From the NCBI RefSeq assembly GCF_000508185.1, contig NZ_AYOY01000001.1, positions 1 through 64,000 on the forward strand: a stretch of 64,000 nt of DNA, read 5' to 3'. The position numbers and the translations under genes were made by a program. This DNA comes from Sphingobium sp. C100 (GTDB lineage: Bacteria; Pseudomonadota; Alphaproteobacteria; Sphingomonadales; Sphingomonadaceae). Of this stretch, positions 52,578 to 61,975 are shown piece by piece (within the stretch, counting starts at the first letter, position 1; each line of letters opens with the position of its first letter). The notes under the pieces were generated by a model. The model worked only from the letters and a program-made list of their open reading frames with translations. It was not told the origin of the DNA and did not search any database.

Positions 52578-53055
52578 GGGGCAACGGCGTGTAAAGCCGA
52601 TATGCGACGACGAGATGCTGTGCCGCACTTGCCGATCACATCGGTTAGATGACGTCCTACCTGGATTTGCTGGTCGTCGATACTGACCGGTGCAAGCTTG
52701 AGCAAAAAAAGGCCGAAATTCCGGCCTCTTCGCAGTGGCGCGAATCCGTCTCGATCACTCAGCCTTCGATTTTCAAGCTACAGGTTCGAACCGTCCTGTT
52801 CATGCTGCTCGCGGCTGATCCTTGCCACTCAGGGACCAAATTTCAACGCCCGGTTGGGGAAGGTCCACTTTTGTCAGGCGTTTGCTCCCGTTCGATTCTT
52901 GGCTCACATGGGATCACCTTGTCGGCGACTTTCAATACATAATAGTTACAACCTCCGATAGATCCGAGACGGCTTAAATGCGGGGACCAAATAACTAGAC
53001 AAGTGCTTCAGGACTTTGCCATAGCGGCGTTATATGGGGTTTGGGGGGTATTTAC
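52578..53055. other. Intergenic region before the autotransporter
   Basis: A 478-base stretch without a convincing gene. It holds a minus-strand terminator-like hairpin at 52704-52727, a perfect palindrome GGTTCGAACC at 52783-52792, and the direct repeat GGGACCAAAT at 52832-52841 and 52983-52992. The right part is AT-rich (AATACATAATAGTTACAAC) and should contain the autotransporter promoter. GGGGGG at 53043-53048 is the likely ribosome-binding site. Confidence 0.5.
52704..52727 (-). terminator. Rho-independent terminator-like hairpin, minus-strand direction
   Basis: On the minus strand this reads AGGCCG-GAATTT-CGGCCT followed by a run of T (the plus strand shows seven A at 52704-52710). A 6-bp GC-rich stem followed by a T-tract is the standard form. 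It points away from a region (52730-53040) with no minus-strand gene, so either it serves an unseen small RNA or it also stops transcription from the flavoprotein gene by its stem alone. Confidence 0.5.
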
Positions 53056-56000
53056 ATGCAATTTTCAGACAAGCTGCGCCGTGCCGGCGGCGTTAGCCTT
53101 CTTGTCTTGTCAGCAATGCTCGCTGACGTTGCAATAGCTCAATGCCAGCCCGATCCGCCGATCACAGGTGGGACGACCATTTGCGATGGCACCGACAATG
53201 ATGGTATTGTCATCACATCCGAGAATACGAGCGTCTCGCTATCTAGCGGTGCGCGTATCTCTTCGTCCGGCAGCGATGCCATTTTGGTCCAGCGCGCGCA
53301 CAGTGGTGTCTACTCCAGCACAGTGCTCCTGAATATCGACGGTCATGTCGAGGGCATAGGACATGTCGGCGTCCGGTTTGATGCTGCAAGCCCCGCTTAT
53401 GCCTCCGACTATTTGGGTGTCGTGGTGGGATCCGGCGGTCGCATCGACGGCAGCACAGGCATTCTTCTGTCAAACGGGCCGGACAATGCCTACGCCTCCA
53501 TGACTCTGAACGTGGATAATAGTGGATCGATCACCGGCGCCGATGGCTATGCCATTCGGGATGACACCGCGGACACCGCTTACGCCTATATCGGTCTGGT
53601 CAATCGCCACGATGGGGTCATGGGTGCGATCAGCGGAAAGCTGACCCAACTGAGCAATGACGGGCTAATTGATGGCGGGGTATGGAGTGCCATCGACGGC
53701 AGGATTGGCGATGGTTACGGCCCGAAGGCAGACCTGAAAAATAACAGCATTATCCGCTCCGATAGCGCGAATGCGACGATCGACAACCTCGGTGCCGGGG
53801 CTGTTGTGGTCAACACCGGAACAATCGCCAACGACAGCGGCGGCACCGCGATCCGGGGCTATTATTATTCTGTCGATAACCAGGCCGACGGCATTATCAA
53901 AGGCGACATTATCGCGACTGGCGCTACCGGCAGTCTGCAATTGACCAATGCGGGTGTGATTGAGGGCAACGTCATCACGCAGGCTTTCTCATCTCCCTAT
54001 TATTCGCCAACGAGCACCGTCGATTCCCGCTTCGGCACCATCAACGGCGATCTGCTGCTGGGGGGTGGTCATGACCTGCTCATTGCGACGTTTGATCCGG
54101 TTGCGGGTTTGCGCACCGGCGTCAGCGGGCGTGTCGATGGCGGCGAAGGGAATGACACGATTGATGTGCGGTTTGAAGCCGACAGCACCATCAATCAGCG
54201 CATCGCGCTTCCTGGCTTCGAACAAGTCCGCATCACAGCGCTGAACACGGCAAATGTCGCGCTAGTCGATGGTTTCGTCGCGAATGCTCCGCTGTTTCTG
54301 ACCGGCAATGGAACTATCAGGAACCAGACCAGGATTATGCTGACGGAGCCGAACGCCACAATCTGGGCGGGCGACTCTTATGGCTATGGCCTGACCTTCC
54401 GAAACGAAGGCATCATTAACGCCGCAAACGCGGACCCCTATATGACGGCCCTGTCGTTTGCGCAGATGACGTTCGACAATAGTGGATCGATCAATGTCCA
54501 AGGCAATGCGCTGGGGCTCTATTCGATTAAATTCACCAATGAAGGCGATATAACGTCGACCAAACGGACCGTCTACTTCGGATCGGGTAGCATGGTGAAT
54601 TCTGGGATGATCCGTTCGACCAGCGATATCGCCCTGCACATCGATACCTATTATGGTCTGCCCCTTATCAATAAAGGACTGATTGATGGCGCCGCTGTAG
54701 GCGTCTTGCTTAACGGCAGCCTCAAGAATAGCGGCACCATCTCCTCTCCCCACATTGCGGTGGCGATGACCGGCGGCGGGCTGTTGAACGAAGCGGACGG
54801 GGTTATTTCAGGCGGGAATTTGGCGATTGGTCCGCAAAATTCCAACTATTCAGTCTATGACAGCACGATTGCCAATGCGGGTACGATCAACGGAACCGTC
54901 AATCTCGCCAGCAATTCTATTTATGGCTATGGTAACAGCTACATCGCGCTGCGGGGTGGCATACTCAATGGCGACCTCATCCTGGGCAGTAGTGACACGC
55001 TCGCAGTGTCTCTGCCGGTTTCGAGCGGCGCTATGTTCGATGGTTTCAACGGCACCGTCCATGGGAATGGCGCAAGCCTTCGTTACATGGCCGCAACCGA
55101 CGCCAGTGCGACTCTCGGTCGCCTCGCCGGCTTCGGTGCGATCAGCTATGAGGTCGCGCAGGATGCGACCCTCTTCCTCAGTGCGCCTGCAACACAAAGC
55201 GACAGTCTCGTTTTGGCTGGTCAAGGCACAGTCGAGCTGGCTGCGAACTTTAATTTCGCGGAAGATGGATTGCTCAACATCGTTGATGGCATTAGGCTGC
55301 CGGGCGAAAATTACAATAATTCGGCACTGTTGGTCAGAAGCAAGGGTGCGCTGACGGCTATACGAAGTGCAACCGGCAACTATCCTTCCTACGGCGCGAT
55401 GGTCGTGCTGGGCTATGAAAACAGCTTCATCAACGACGGCACCCTGACCTTCCAGAATTTTGCAATCTCTCCCTACAGCTATGTGGCCGCAATCAGTCGA
55501 GGGCGTGAGGTCACGAATAATGGCGTCATCCTTGTCGATGGAGCAGCGGCTATCAGCGGCGCAGGACATGTCTATAATAACGGCCTGGTCACGGAATTTG
55601 AAAGCGGAACGACATCTGTTGGGGTTGTCGCATCATATTTGACCAACAACGGTACGATCAGCATGAATGGTCGCGCTGTGGTTGCCGATTTCAATTCCAC
55701 TAACATTATCAACAACGGCGTGTTGCGCAGTAAAAACGGGATCGCGATTGCGGGCGATGGATCGCTGATTCTTGTCAACGACGTCGATGGCACGATCGAG
55801 GGTAAGGACGGCGCGATACGCGTCAGTAGTGGCGCGTCGATCCGAAATGCGGGCATCATCACGGGCACTGTGAATATGGCCTACCGTACTTACGGTAGCA
55901 GCTATGCCAGCAGCCTCTACATTTCCGACGGCGGTATGCTGAATGGGGATCTGCTGTTTGGGTCGGCAAACGATATCTTCCTCTCCAACGGAACGGACAT

Positions 56001-59000
56001 AGGCGTTTCGGGTATTATCGACGGGGGCGAGGGATTTGACGTTTTCGGTCAGACGTTTGTAAGCAGCGGGACTGTAACCCTTGGGGCGGTATCAGGGGTG
56101 AATTTTGAAGCCCAGTTGGTACGCGCGGAGGGTCCTGATACAGTTCTGACGCTGGAATCAGCTGAACCCGTCGCTAATGGTTTTGCGATTGGTGGCGACG
56201 GCCACATCGTTAATCGGGCGCAATCTGGGGGTGTCATAGCTAGTCGGGTCTATGCTTATCCTTTCGAACTGGAATTGGAACCTTTAGCGAGTTTCTCGAA
56301 TGAAGCGGATATCTCTGCATTTTACGGTGCTGCGCGCACCTTTACTAACAGCGCGGTGATCGGCAAAAATAACGCCGATTATGCTGGAGTGTCGATCACA
56401 AATATCGATACACTTTCATTCAGCAATGAAGGAATGATCAGCGGCAACCAGCAGTACGGCCTTGCCGTGAGTTTAGATAGCGACCAATTACGCGAAATCA
56501 CCTTCAACAATGCTGGAATGATCGCGGGTCGCGTTGAAGGCTATTTCAACGCCGACGGACCGGCTACTGTTGCCATTCGTAACGCAGGTACGATCTCCAC
56601 AGCGATTGAGAACGGCATCAGCATAAGCCTGTTTTCCAGTGCGGGAAGCGTGGTGAATATCGACAATAGTGGGACGATCGAATCCTCTGCCAAATGGGGA
56701 TCGGCGATCAGTCTGGCTGACCTTTTCGAGGAGCCCGGCAGTTTCACGATCGCGAACAGCGGAACCCTACGCGCCAATGGCGGCGGTTCATTGATTTCCT
56801 ACGACTATTGGCCGGATTATTTCTATACGGCCCCCGCGTCGGCGATCCGCGGATCGGGGATATCTGGCTCGGTCCTGACTGTCACCAATGCGCAAGGCGG
56901 CGTCATCGAAGCGCTTGGCGATGCCTCGACCGCCATTCTGTCGAGCCTGGCAATCGACATCGACAATGGCGGCGAGATCAACGGTCGGACCGGGACGGTA
57001 CTTGATTCGGACGATGGTCTAGCGCTGCTGCTTGGCACGACGCGTCTGGCCGGTGCAATCCAGAGCATTGGTAATCATGATGATCGCCTTACCAACAGCG
57101 GCATCATCCGCGGCGATATCGACCTTGGTTTTGGCGAGGATGTAATCGTCAATCGCGGGACGATCATCGGCGACGTCTACCTGCGCGACGGCGACGACAG
57201 TTTTACCCAGCTGGCGAGCGCAATCCTGCAGGGCACCGTCGATGGCGGCGCCGGCACCGACAGCTTCATTGTCGATGCGACGGGCGGTGGGGCGGTGAAT
57301 GCCGATCATTTCGTCAATTTCGAGCGCTTCTTCCAGATCGGCGAGGGCAATGTCAGCTATTCGGGCGACTTTGGCTTTGACACGATCGGCCTGGACGGCG
57401 GCACCATCATCGTGGCAGCGGGCGAGACGCTAAGCAGCGTCGGCGGGACCACCGTTACTGGCGGAGCAGGCAATGACAGCGTGCAGAACGCGGGCACGAT
57501 CGGTGGGGGCATTGCGCTGGCCGGGGGCGATGACAGCATCGTCAACGGGGGTGGCATCGGGGGGCCGGTCGACATGGGCGCGGGCAATGACAGCTTCACC
57601 GAACAGGCGGGCAGCAGCGTGGCCGGGCTGATAGATGGCGGCACCGGGACCGATCTCTATCGCGTGATCATGGCGGGCGACCGCAGCGGCATCGGCGCCC
57701 ATACCGGATTCGAGCAGCTCTCGGTCGAGGGCCAGGGTACGCTGACTCTGGCGCTGGATCAGGGCTATGACCTGATTAGCCTTCTCGGCACAAACCTCAA
57801 CCTCACCACCAACGGTGCGTTTGTCGGCCAGATCCTGGGCAGCGCCGCGCAAGAACAATTGCGCCTGACCGGCGATGCCAGCAACGTGCTGCTGGGCGGT
57901 GGCAATGACGCGCTGATCTTCGATCTGACGCGCGCGGCGGGCCGCTATGATGGCGGCGCGGGCGATGACAGCCTGGCCTTCTCTGCGCAGGGTCCGGTCA
58001 CGCTGACCGGTGCCGTAACCGCTTTTGAAAGTGTGTCGCTGGCGGGCGGCACCCTCGTTGTGACGGGTCAGCTTGGCGGCGCCGACGGCGTGCTGCGTTT
58101 CGGCGATGTCGGTGAACGGCTCGACATCGCGGCGGGTGGTCGCTTGTCGGGCCAGATCGACATGGCCGGCGGCGATGATATCGTAACCCTCGCCGATGGC
58201 GCGCTGTGGCAGGGAACTCTGTCGGGCGGCGCTGGCAATGACGGCCTGATCCTGGGGATGGCCAACGCCCGCACCTTGGACGCCAACAACCTGCTCGGCT
58301 TCGAAGCGGTCACGGCGCAGGGGGCCGCGATGCTGACCCTGACCAATGGCTTCACCTTGCAGAGCCTGAATGTGGCAGGCGACCTGACGCTGGCGAGCGA
58401 TGCATCGCTGACCACGAACAGCCTGACCTTCGGCAGCGCCGACAATCGTTTCATCATCAACGGCCTGTTCGCAGGATCGATCGATGGCGGCGCGGGCAGC
58501 AATCGCATCCTGCTCAACGCCGGCAGCGCGGCTGCACCGGTCCGCTTTGCGGCGGTCAGCAATATCGCCGGGCTGGATATGAGTGGTGGCTATGCGACCG
58601 TTTCGGCTGACGCCGATTTCGGCGTGATCGACCTGACGAGCGGGCGTCTGGTGGGGCGTGCGGGCTCCACCATCCGCGCGGGCGGCCTTGTGGTGCGTCA
58701 GGGGGCGACCTTCGGATCGGCCGGCCATGTGATCGGCAATGTCAATGTCGCGGGGACGCTCAGCCCCGGCGCATCGCCCGGCACGATGACCGTGATCGGC
58801 AATGTCGCCCTGGCGGGTGGATCGACCACGCTTATGGAGATCAGCCCGACCCTATCCGATCAGTTGCTGATTTCCGGCACGCTGACGATCGCGCAGGGCG
58901 CTGGCCTCGTCCTGACCGCCGATCAGCAGGTGAAGCCCGGCACCACGCTGGACCTCATCATCGCCAATGGCGGCATATCGGGCAGCTATACCAGTATCGT

Positions 59001-60150
59001 GAAACCCGACAGCCTGTTCGGCTTTATCGTTCAGGACGACAAGCGCATCCGCCTGCTGGGCCAGTTCCTCAATAATGGCAGCTTCACGCCGCAGGTCCGG
59101 CGCGCCATCGATTACACCAACGCCGTGATCAGCGCAGGCACGGCTAGCGACGGCCTGATAGACACGCTGCCCGTACTGGCGAGTGCATCGGGTGCATCGA
59201 ACAGCGCCGCTTTCGCGCGCCTGACCGCCGAACCCTATGCCTCCGCGACCCAGATGGGCATGGAGAATGGCCTGACGATTGCCAATGCCGCGCGCAGCAT
59301 TGCCCGGTTGTCGGGTGACGATGCACCGCGGGCGTTCAGCATCGGCCAATATCTGGGCGGCCTGGGCCGGATCGCGGCCGACGACCAGGCCGGTCAGTCG
59401 GCCAGCCGTTCGCGCAGCTACGGCCTGCTCGGTGGGCTGGGTATCGGCACGGACCGCTGGTCGATCGCAGGCTTTGGCGGCTATCTGGACTCGCGCCAGA
59501 CGCTGCGCCACCTGGGATCGCAGACCGACGCCGATGGCTGGTTCGCCGGTGTCGCTGGCAGCTATGCGATGGGCGCGCTGCGGTTCGACGCGACGCTGGC
59601 CTATCACCAGATCGATGCCGATACCGATCGCCTGACGCCCGATGGTGACAAGGCGCATGGCCGCTTCCGCCTCAAAAACTGGGTCGGTGACCTGTCCCTT
59701 TCCTACGAGGCGTTGCTGGGCAGCGATTGGGCGGCACAGCCGGACATCGGCCTGACCTATGTCGCGACGACCCGCACAGGCCTGCGCGAGGACAATGGCA
59801 GCGTCTGGGCGCTCGACGTTGCGAAGGACACGCATGATGCCCTGTTCGCCGATGGCGGCATCGCCTTCGGGCGCAGTCGCGGTTCCAAAGCTCGCTTCCG
59901 GCCCTTCGTGCGATTGGGCGTGCAATATCAGTTGCAAGGCCGGAGCGTCGAGGCGCTGGCAGGCTTCTCCGGATCGGAGCAGGGATTGCTATCGCTCGGC
60001 GTCCGTCGTGGCGGTCTGGTTGGCAACGTGAGCGGCGGCGCGGAAATGCGGGTCGGTTCGGCTCTCTCGCTTTTTGCCAATGCCTCACAGACCTATAGCG
60101 AGGATGATCGCCGCGCTTCGGCCAATGTCGGGGTAAAACTCGCCTTCTGA
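53056..60150 (+). CDS. Giant autotransporter (type Va secretion) with beta-helix passenger
   Basis: A 2364-residue protein. The signal peptide ends near residue 28 (DVAIAQ). A very long passenger follows, built of short repeats of the type N-S/A-G-x-I (DNSGSITG, NAGTINGTV, LNGDLLLG), which fold as a beta-helix. From about residue 1450 glycine-aspartate repeats (GGAGNDS, GAGNDSF, GGGNDAL) resemble RTX-type turns. Residues from about 2090 form the autotransporter barrel (FSIGQYLGGLGRIAADDQ ... ANVGVKLAF), ending in Phe as required for BAM recognition. It is probably surface-exposed and adhesive. The first 4 kb of the gene is much less GC-rich than the rest. No protease motif was seen. ATG 53056 follows GGGGGG. 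Confidence 0.88.
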   Translation: MQFSDKLRRAGGVSLLVLSAMLADVAIAQCQPDPPITGGTTICDGTDNDGIVITSENTSVSLSSGARISSSGSDAILVQRAHSGVYSSTVLLNIDGHVEGIGHVGVRFDAASPAYASDYLGVVVGSGGRIDGSTGILLSNGPDNAYASMTLNVDNSGSITGADGYAIRDDTADTAYAYIGLVNRHDGVMGAISGKLTQLSNDGLIDGGVWSAIDGRIGDGYGPKADLKNNSIIRSDSANATIDNLGAGAVVVNTGTIANDSGGTAIRGYYYSVDNQADGIIKGDIIATGATGSLQLTNAGVIEGNVITQAFSSPYYSPTSTVDSRFGTINGDLLLGGGHDLLIATFDPVAGLRTGVSGRVDGGEGNDTIDVRFEADSTINQRIALPGFEQVRITALNTANVALVDGFVANAPLFLTGNGTIRNQTRIMLTEPNATIWAGDSYGYGLTFRNEGIINAANADPYMTALSFAQMTFDNSGSINVQGNALGLYSIKFTNEGDITSTKRTVYFGSGSMVNSGMIRSTSDIALHIDTYYGLPLINKGLIDGAAVGVLLNGSLKNSGTISSPHIAVAMTGGGLLNEADGVISGGNLAIGPQNSNYSVYDSTIANAGTINGTVNLASNSIYGYGNSYIALRGGILNGDLILGSSDTLAVSLPVSSGAMFDGFNGTVHGNGASLRYMAATDASATLGRLAGFGAISYEVAQDATLFLSAPATQSDSLVLAGQGTVELAANFNFAEDGLLNIVDGIRLPGENYNNSALLVRSKGALTAIRSATGNYPSYGAMVVLGYENSFINDGTLTFQNFAISPYSYVAAISRGREVTNNGVILVDGAAAISGAGHVYNNGLVTEFESGTTSVGVVASYLTNNGTISMNGRAVVADFNSTNIINNGVLRSKNGIAIAGDGSLILVNDVDGTIEGKDGAIRVSSGASIRNAGIITGTVNMAYRTYGSSYASSLYISDGGMLNGDLLFGSANDIFLSNGTDIGVSGIIDGGEGFDVFGQTFVSSGTVTLGAVSGVNFEAQLVRAEGPDTVLTLESAEPVANGFAIGGDGHIVNRAQSGGVIASRVYAYPFELELEPLASFSNEADISAFYGAARTFTNSAVIGKNNADYAGVSITNIDTLSFSNEGMISGNQQYGLAVSLDSDQLREITFNNAGMIAGRVEGYFNADGPATVAIRNAGTISTAIENGISISLFSSAGSVVNIDNSGTIESSAKWGSAISLADLFEEPGSFTIANSGTLRANGGGSLISYDYWPDYFYTAPASAIRGSGISGSVLTVTNAQGGVIEALGDASTAILSSLAIDIDNGGEINGRTGTVLDSDDGLALLLGTTRLAGAIQSIGNHDDRLTNSGIIRGDIDLGFGEDVIVNRGTIIGDVYLRDGDDSFTQLASAILQGTVDGGAGTDSFIVDATGGGAVNADHFVNFERFFQIGEGNVSYSGDFGFDTIGLDGGTIIVAAGETLSSVGGTTVTGGAGNDSVQNAGTIGGGIALAGGDDSIVNGGGIGGPVDMGAGNDSFTEQAGSSVAGLIDGGTGTDLYRVIMAGDRSGIGAHTGFEQLSVEGQGTLTLALDQGYDLISLLGTNLNLTTNGAFVGQILGSAAQEQLRLTGDASNVLLGGGNDALIFDLTRAAGRYDGGAGDDSLAFSAQGPVTLTGAVTAFESVSLAGGTLVVTGQLGGADGVLRFGDVGERLDIAAGGRLSGQIDMAGGDDIVTLADGALWQGTLSGGAGNDGLILGMANARTLDANNLLGFEAVTAQGAAMLTLTNGFTLQSLNVAGDLTLASDASLTTNSLTFGSADNRFIINGLFAGSIDGGAGSNRILLNAGSAAAPVRFAAVSNIAGLDMSGGYATVSADADFGVIDLTSGRLVGRAGSTIRAGGLVVRQGATFGSAGHVIGNVNVAGTLSPGASPGTMTVIGNVALAGGSTTLMEISPTLSDQLLISGTLTIAQGAGLVLTADQQVKPGTTLDLIIANGGISGSYTSIVKPDSLFGFIVQDDKRIRLLGQFLNNGSFTPQVRRAIDYTNAVISAGTASDGLIDTLPVLASASGASNSAAFARLTAEPYASATQMGMENGLTIANAARSIARLSGDDAPRAFSIGQYLGGLGRIAADDQAGQSASRSRSYGLLGGLGIGTDRWSIAGFGGYLDSRQTLRHLGSQTDADGWFAGVAGSYAMGALRFDATLAYHQIDADTDRLTPDGDKAHGRFRLKNWVGDLSLSYEALLGSDWAAQPDIGLTYVATTRTGLREDNGSVWALDVAKDTHDALFADGGIAFGRSRGSKARFRPFVRLGVQYQLQGRSVEALAGFSGSEQGLLSLGVRRGGLVGNVSGGAEMRVGSALSLFANASQTYSEDDRRASANVGVKLAF

Positions 60151-60703
60151 GGATTGTAACGGTTAGTCGCTGCCGCGACAAATGGGGACACTCACAGGCG
60201 AGAATGTCTCTTGGTCCCGAAGCCGACTATTGCGAACGTTCCAGCCAAGGTCTTCCCAAAACGGTCACCTGGGTGTCTCAAAAGCAGATTGTCGCTGATT
60301 TCGCTCCGAAGCAAACAGCCCGTAAAGTCCCATCCTTTGCCATAAAACAGATTGCGACGCGGCCCCCCCCCTATAAGCGTGGCCGCATCTGCAAGGTTTC
60401 ATTTCAAGTCATTTGTCGGAAAGTCTGTTGGAGGAGTCTGGCCCGCTTGCGGGTGCCATTGAAAGTGAAATTGCCGACCTCGGCGTCGAGAAAAAGGTCG
60501 TGTCCAGAGAGTGGTGTAGCTGAGGTCTGAGGTGGTCACCGTGATTTTCGGATAGGTTTGGGTTGCGAAGCTCGAACCTGACGGAAGGAACCACGATCAC
60601 CGACCCCATGATGCACTTGCGCTCGCCGGTGGAGAAGGCATCGAACGCTGAAATTTGCGCAACATGATCGCGTTTGCGGCCGAGCGGTTGATGAAAATGG
60701 CAC
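60151..60703. other. Intergenic region, eroded sequence
   Basis: About 550 bases after the autotransporter. Only short frames are present and no gene is recognised. It includes a run of nine C at about 60363-60371 and an inverted copy (TTGGTCCC, 60211-60218) of the 8-mer repeated upstream of the autotransporter. The right part, next to the IS5-like fragment, may be further transposon debris but has no recognisable motif. Confidence 0.45.
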
Positions 60704-60910
60704 CTTCAGATGGGTCGCATCGATCATCAACTGGTCTGGCTTCCCGCCCTTCGCCGCGAGCGCTGCGAAGATATTGTTGAACACGCCGAGCCTGCTCCAG
60801 CGGATGAAACGGTTTCAAATCACCTTTGACGGCTCACACTCAGTAGACGCATCATGCCATCGCAGGCCATTCCTGATCACGAAGAAAATGCCACTGACGA
60901 TCAGGTCCTG
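60704..60910 (-). pseudogene. IS5-family transposase remnant
   Basis: The minus strand reads QDLIVSGIFFVIRNGLRWHDAS..., then, after an in-frame TGA, NRFIRWSRLGVFNNIFAALA, then PDQLMIDATHLK. These are the N-terminal helix-turn-helix and first catalytic-Asp region (MIDATHLK) of IS5/IS427-group transposases. The fragment has an internal stop, lacks its start, and loses homology after HLK, so it cannot encode a working enzyme. No intact terminal inverted repeats were identified. It marks past insertion between the autotransporter and the hydrolase gene. Confidence 0.8.
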
Positions 60911-60924
60911 AGCCTGGATCGATG

Positions 60925-60964
60925 GTCCACTTACAGATCAGAAATTTCCAATCTGTAAGTGGAC
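60925..60964. repeat. 40-bp near-perfect palindrome after the hydrolase gene
   Basis: Perfect 14-bp arms (GTCCACTTACAGAT and ATCTGTAAGTGGAC) at 60925-60938 and 60951-60964 enclose CA-GAAATTTC-CA, itself containing an 8-bp palindrome. It lies 5 bases beyond the stop of the minus-strand hydrolase gene and beside the IS5 remnant. It could form a strong hairpin in RNA, acting as a terminator or stabiliser, but has no T-tract. Confidence 0.6.
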
Positions 60965-60969
60965 TGCAG

Positions 60970-61875
60970 TTAAAGATGAGCCCTGAAGAAGGGCGCTAAC
61001 TGCGAAACCGCCTCTTCCGTGCAATCGGGATTGTCGTACAGCGCCAGATGGGTGCCTCCATCTATGATGTGCAGGCTCTTGTTCTGGCTGGCTGCCTTAT
61101 CCATGATATCCTTGCTGAACCAGAGCGAACCTGCGTCACTGCCCGCCACCAGTTGCAATGGCTGGGTCAGCAGCACGTCGGCCAAATGAAAGGCGTCATA
61201 ACTCGCCAGTTGCGGCAGGCTACGTGTCATGAACTTACTAGGTGTGTTGCAATGCTGCGCGCGGGGGGTGCGGTAATAGTCATAGGCTTCGCGCATGTCG
61301 GGGTCTTCCACGCCATCAAGGCTGGTTGGTGAGAAGGGGATATAGGCGACGTCGCCGCCATTGGCTTCAATCGTTCGTTGCGTGGCGCCCATTTCGAGCA
61401 AGCCAATGGCCTGTGCCGGATCGGTCGCGCCGGTCCAACCGTTGCGGAACATCGCACCGATATTGACGGTGCTGACGGCGCCGACCGCCTTGATGCGCCG
61501 GTCGGTCATCGCGGCGTGGATCGCATAGCCGCCGCCTGCGCAGACGCCCAGAACGCCGATCTGCGCGGGATCGATGCAATCCAGCGAGGTCAGATAATCG
61601 ACAGCGCCACGCACATCATCGACGCGGGCATAGGGGTCTTCCAGAAAGCGCGGCTCGCCGCCGCTTTCACCCTGGAAAGAGGCGTCGAAGGCCAGCGCGA
61701 CAAAGCCTTCGCGTGCAAGCCGCTGCGCGTAAAGGCCGGCGGTCTGTTCCTTCACGCCGCCGCCCGGATGGACGCACACGATTGCGGGATGTCGCCGCGC
61801 TTCGTCGAATCCTTCGGGCACATGGAGGTTGCCGGCCATTCGGATCGAACCGTTGAAAAATGTGACAGACTTCAT
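60970..61875 (-). CDS. Alpha/beta hydrolase with Cys nucleophile
   Basis: A 301-residue protein of the dienelactone hydrolase-like/YcjY-type group. HPGGGVKEQTAGLYAQRLA gives the oxyanion region. The nucleophile elbow is GVCAGGGYA, with Cys in place of Ser, as in dienelactone hydrolase. DGGTHLALYDN carries the His, and VAGSDAGSLW probably the acid. It is likely to hydrolyse an activated ester or lactone. The ATG at 61875 follows GGGAGAAAAGATC. It is divergent from a LysR gene 100 bases away, the usual arrangement for a regulated catabolic enzyme. Confidence 0.83.
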   Translation of the reverse strand: MKSVTFFNGSIRMAGNLHVPEGFDEARRHPAIVCVHPGGGVKEQTAGLYAQRLAREGFVALAFDASFQGESGGEPRFLEDPYARVDDVRGAVDYLTSLDCIDPAQIGVLGVCAGGGYAIHAAMTDRRIKAVGAVSTVNIGAMFRNGWTGATDPAQAIGLLEMGATQRTIEANGGDVAYIPFSPTSLDGVEDPDMREAYDYYRTPRAQHCNTPSKFMTRSLPQLASYDAFHLADVLLTQPLQLVAGSDAGSLWFSKDIMDKAASQNKSLHIIDGGTHLALYDNPDCTEEAVSQLAPFFRAHL

Positions 61876-61959
61876 GATCTTTTCTCCCGCTCGTTGCGAT
61901 GATGAAGAGATAGCGTCGGGCCGGGAATTACATTAGACAGGGTTATGCGAAAGCCATCA

Positions 61960-61972
61960 TTAGCAATGCTTA
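61960..61972. promoter_or_regulatory. Possible LysR box in the hydrolase/lysR divergent promoter
   Basis: TTAGCAATGCTTA fits T-N11-A, with arms TAGC/GCTT that are only partly symmetric. It ends 3 bases before the LysR start, a position suited to autorepression. The support is weak and the sequence is AT-rich. Confidence 0.25.
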
Positions 61973-61975
61973 TTA

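Noticed and set aside
52731-52800. Possible tRNA on the minus strand (GGTTCGAACC T-loop-like palindrome and CTTGAAAAT anticodon-loop-like sequence)
   Set aside because: The elements are in the wrong order and the acceptor, D-arm and anticodon stems cannot be paired. No cloverleaf can be drawn.
52832-60218. GGGACCAA copies on both sides of the autotransporter as possible terminal inverted repeats of an insertion
   Set aside because: Only 8 bases are shared, one copy is duplicated on the left, and no target duplication or transposase is linked to them.
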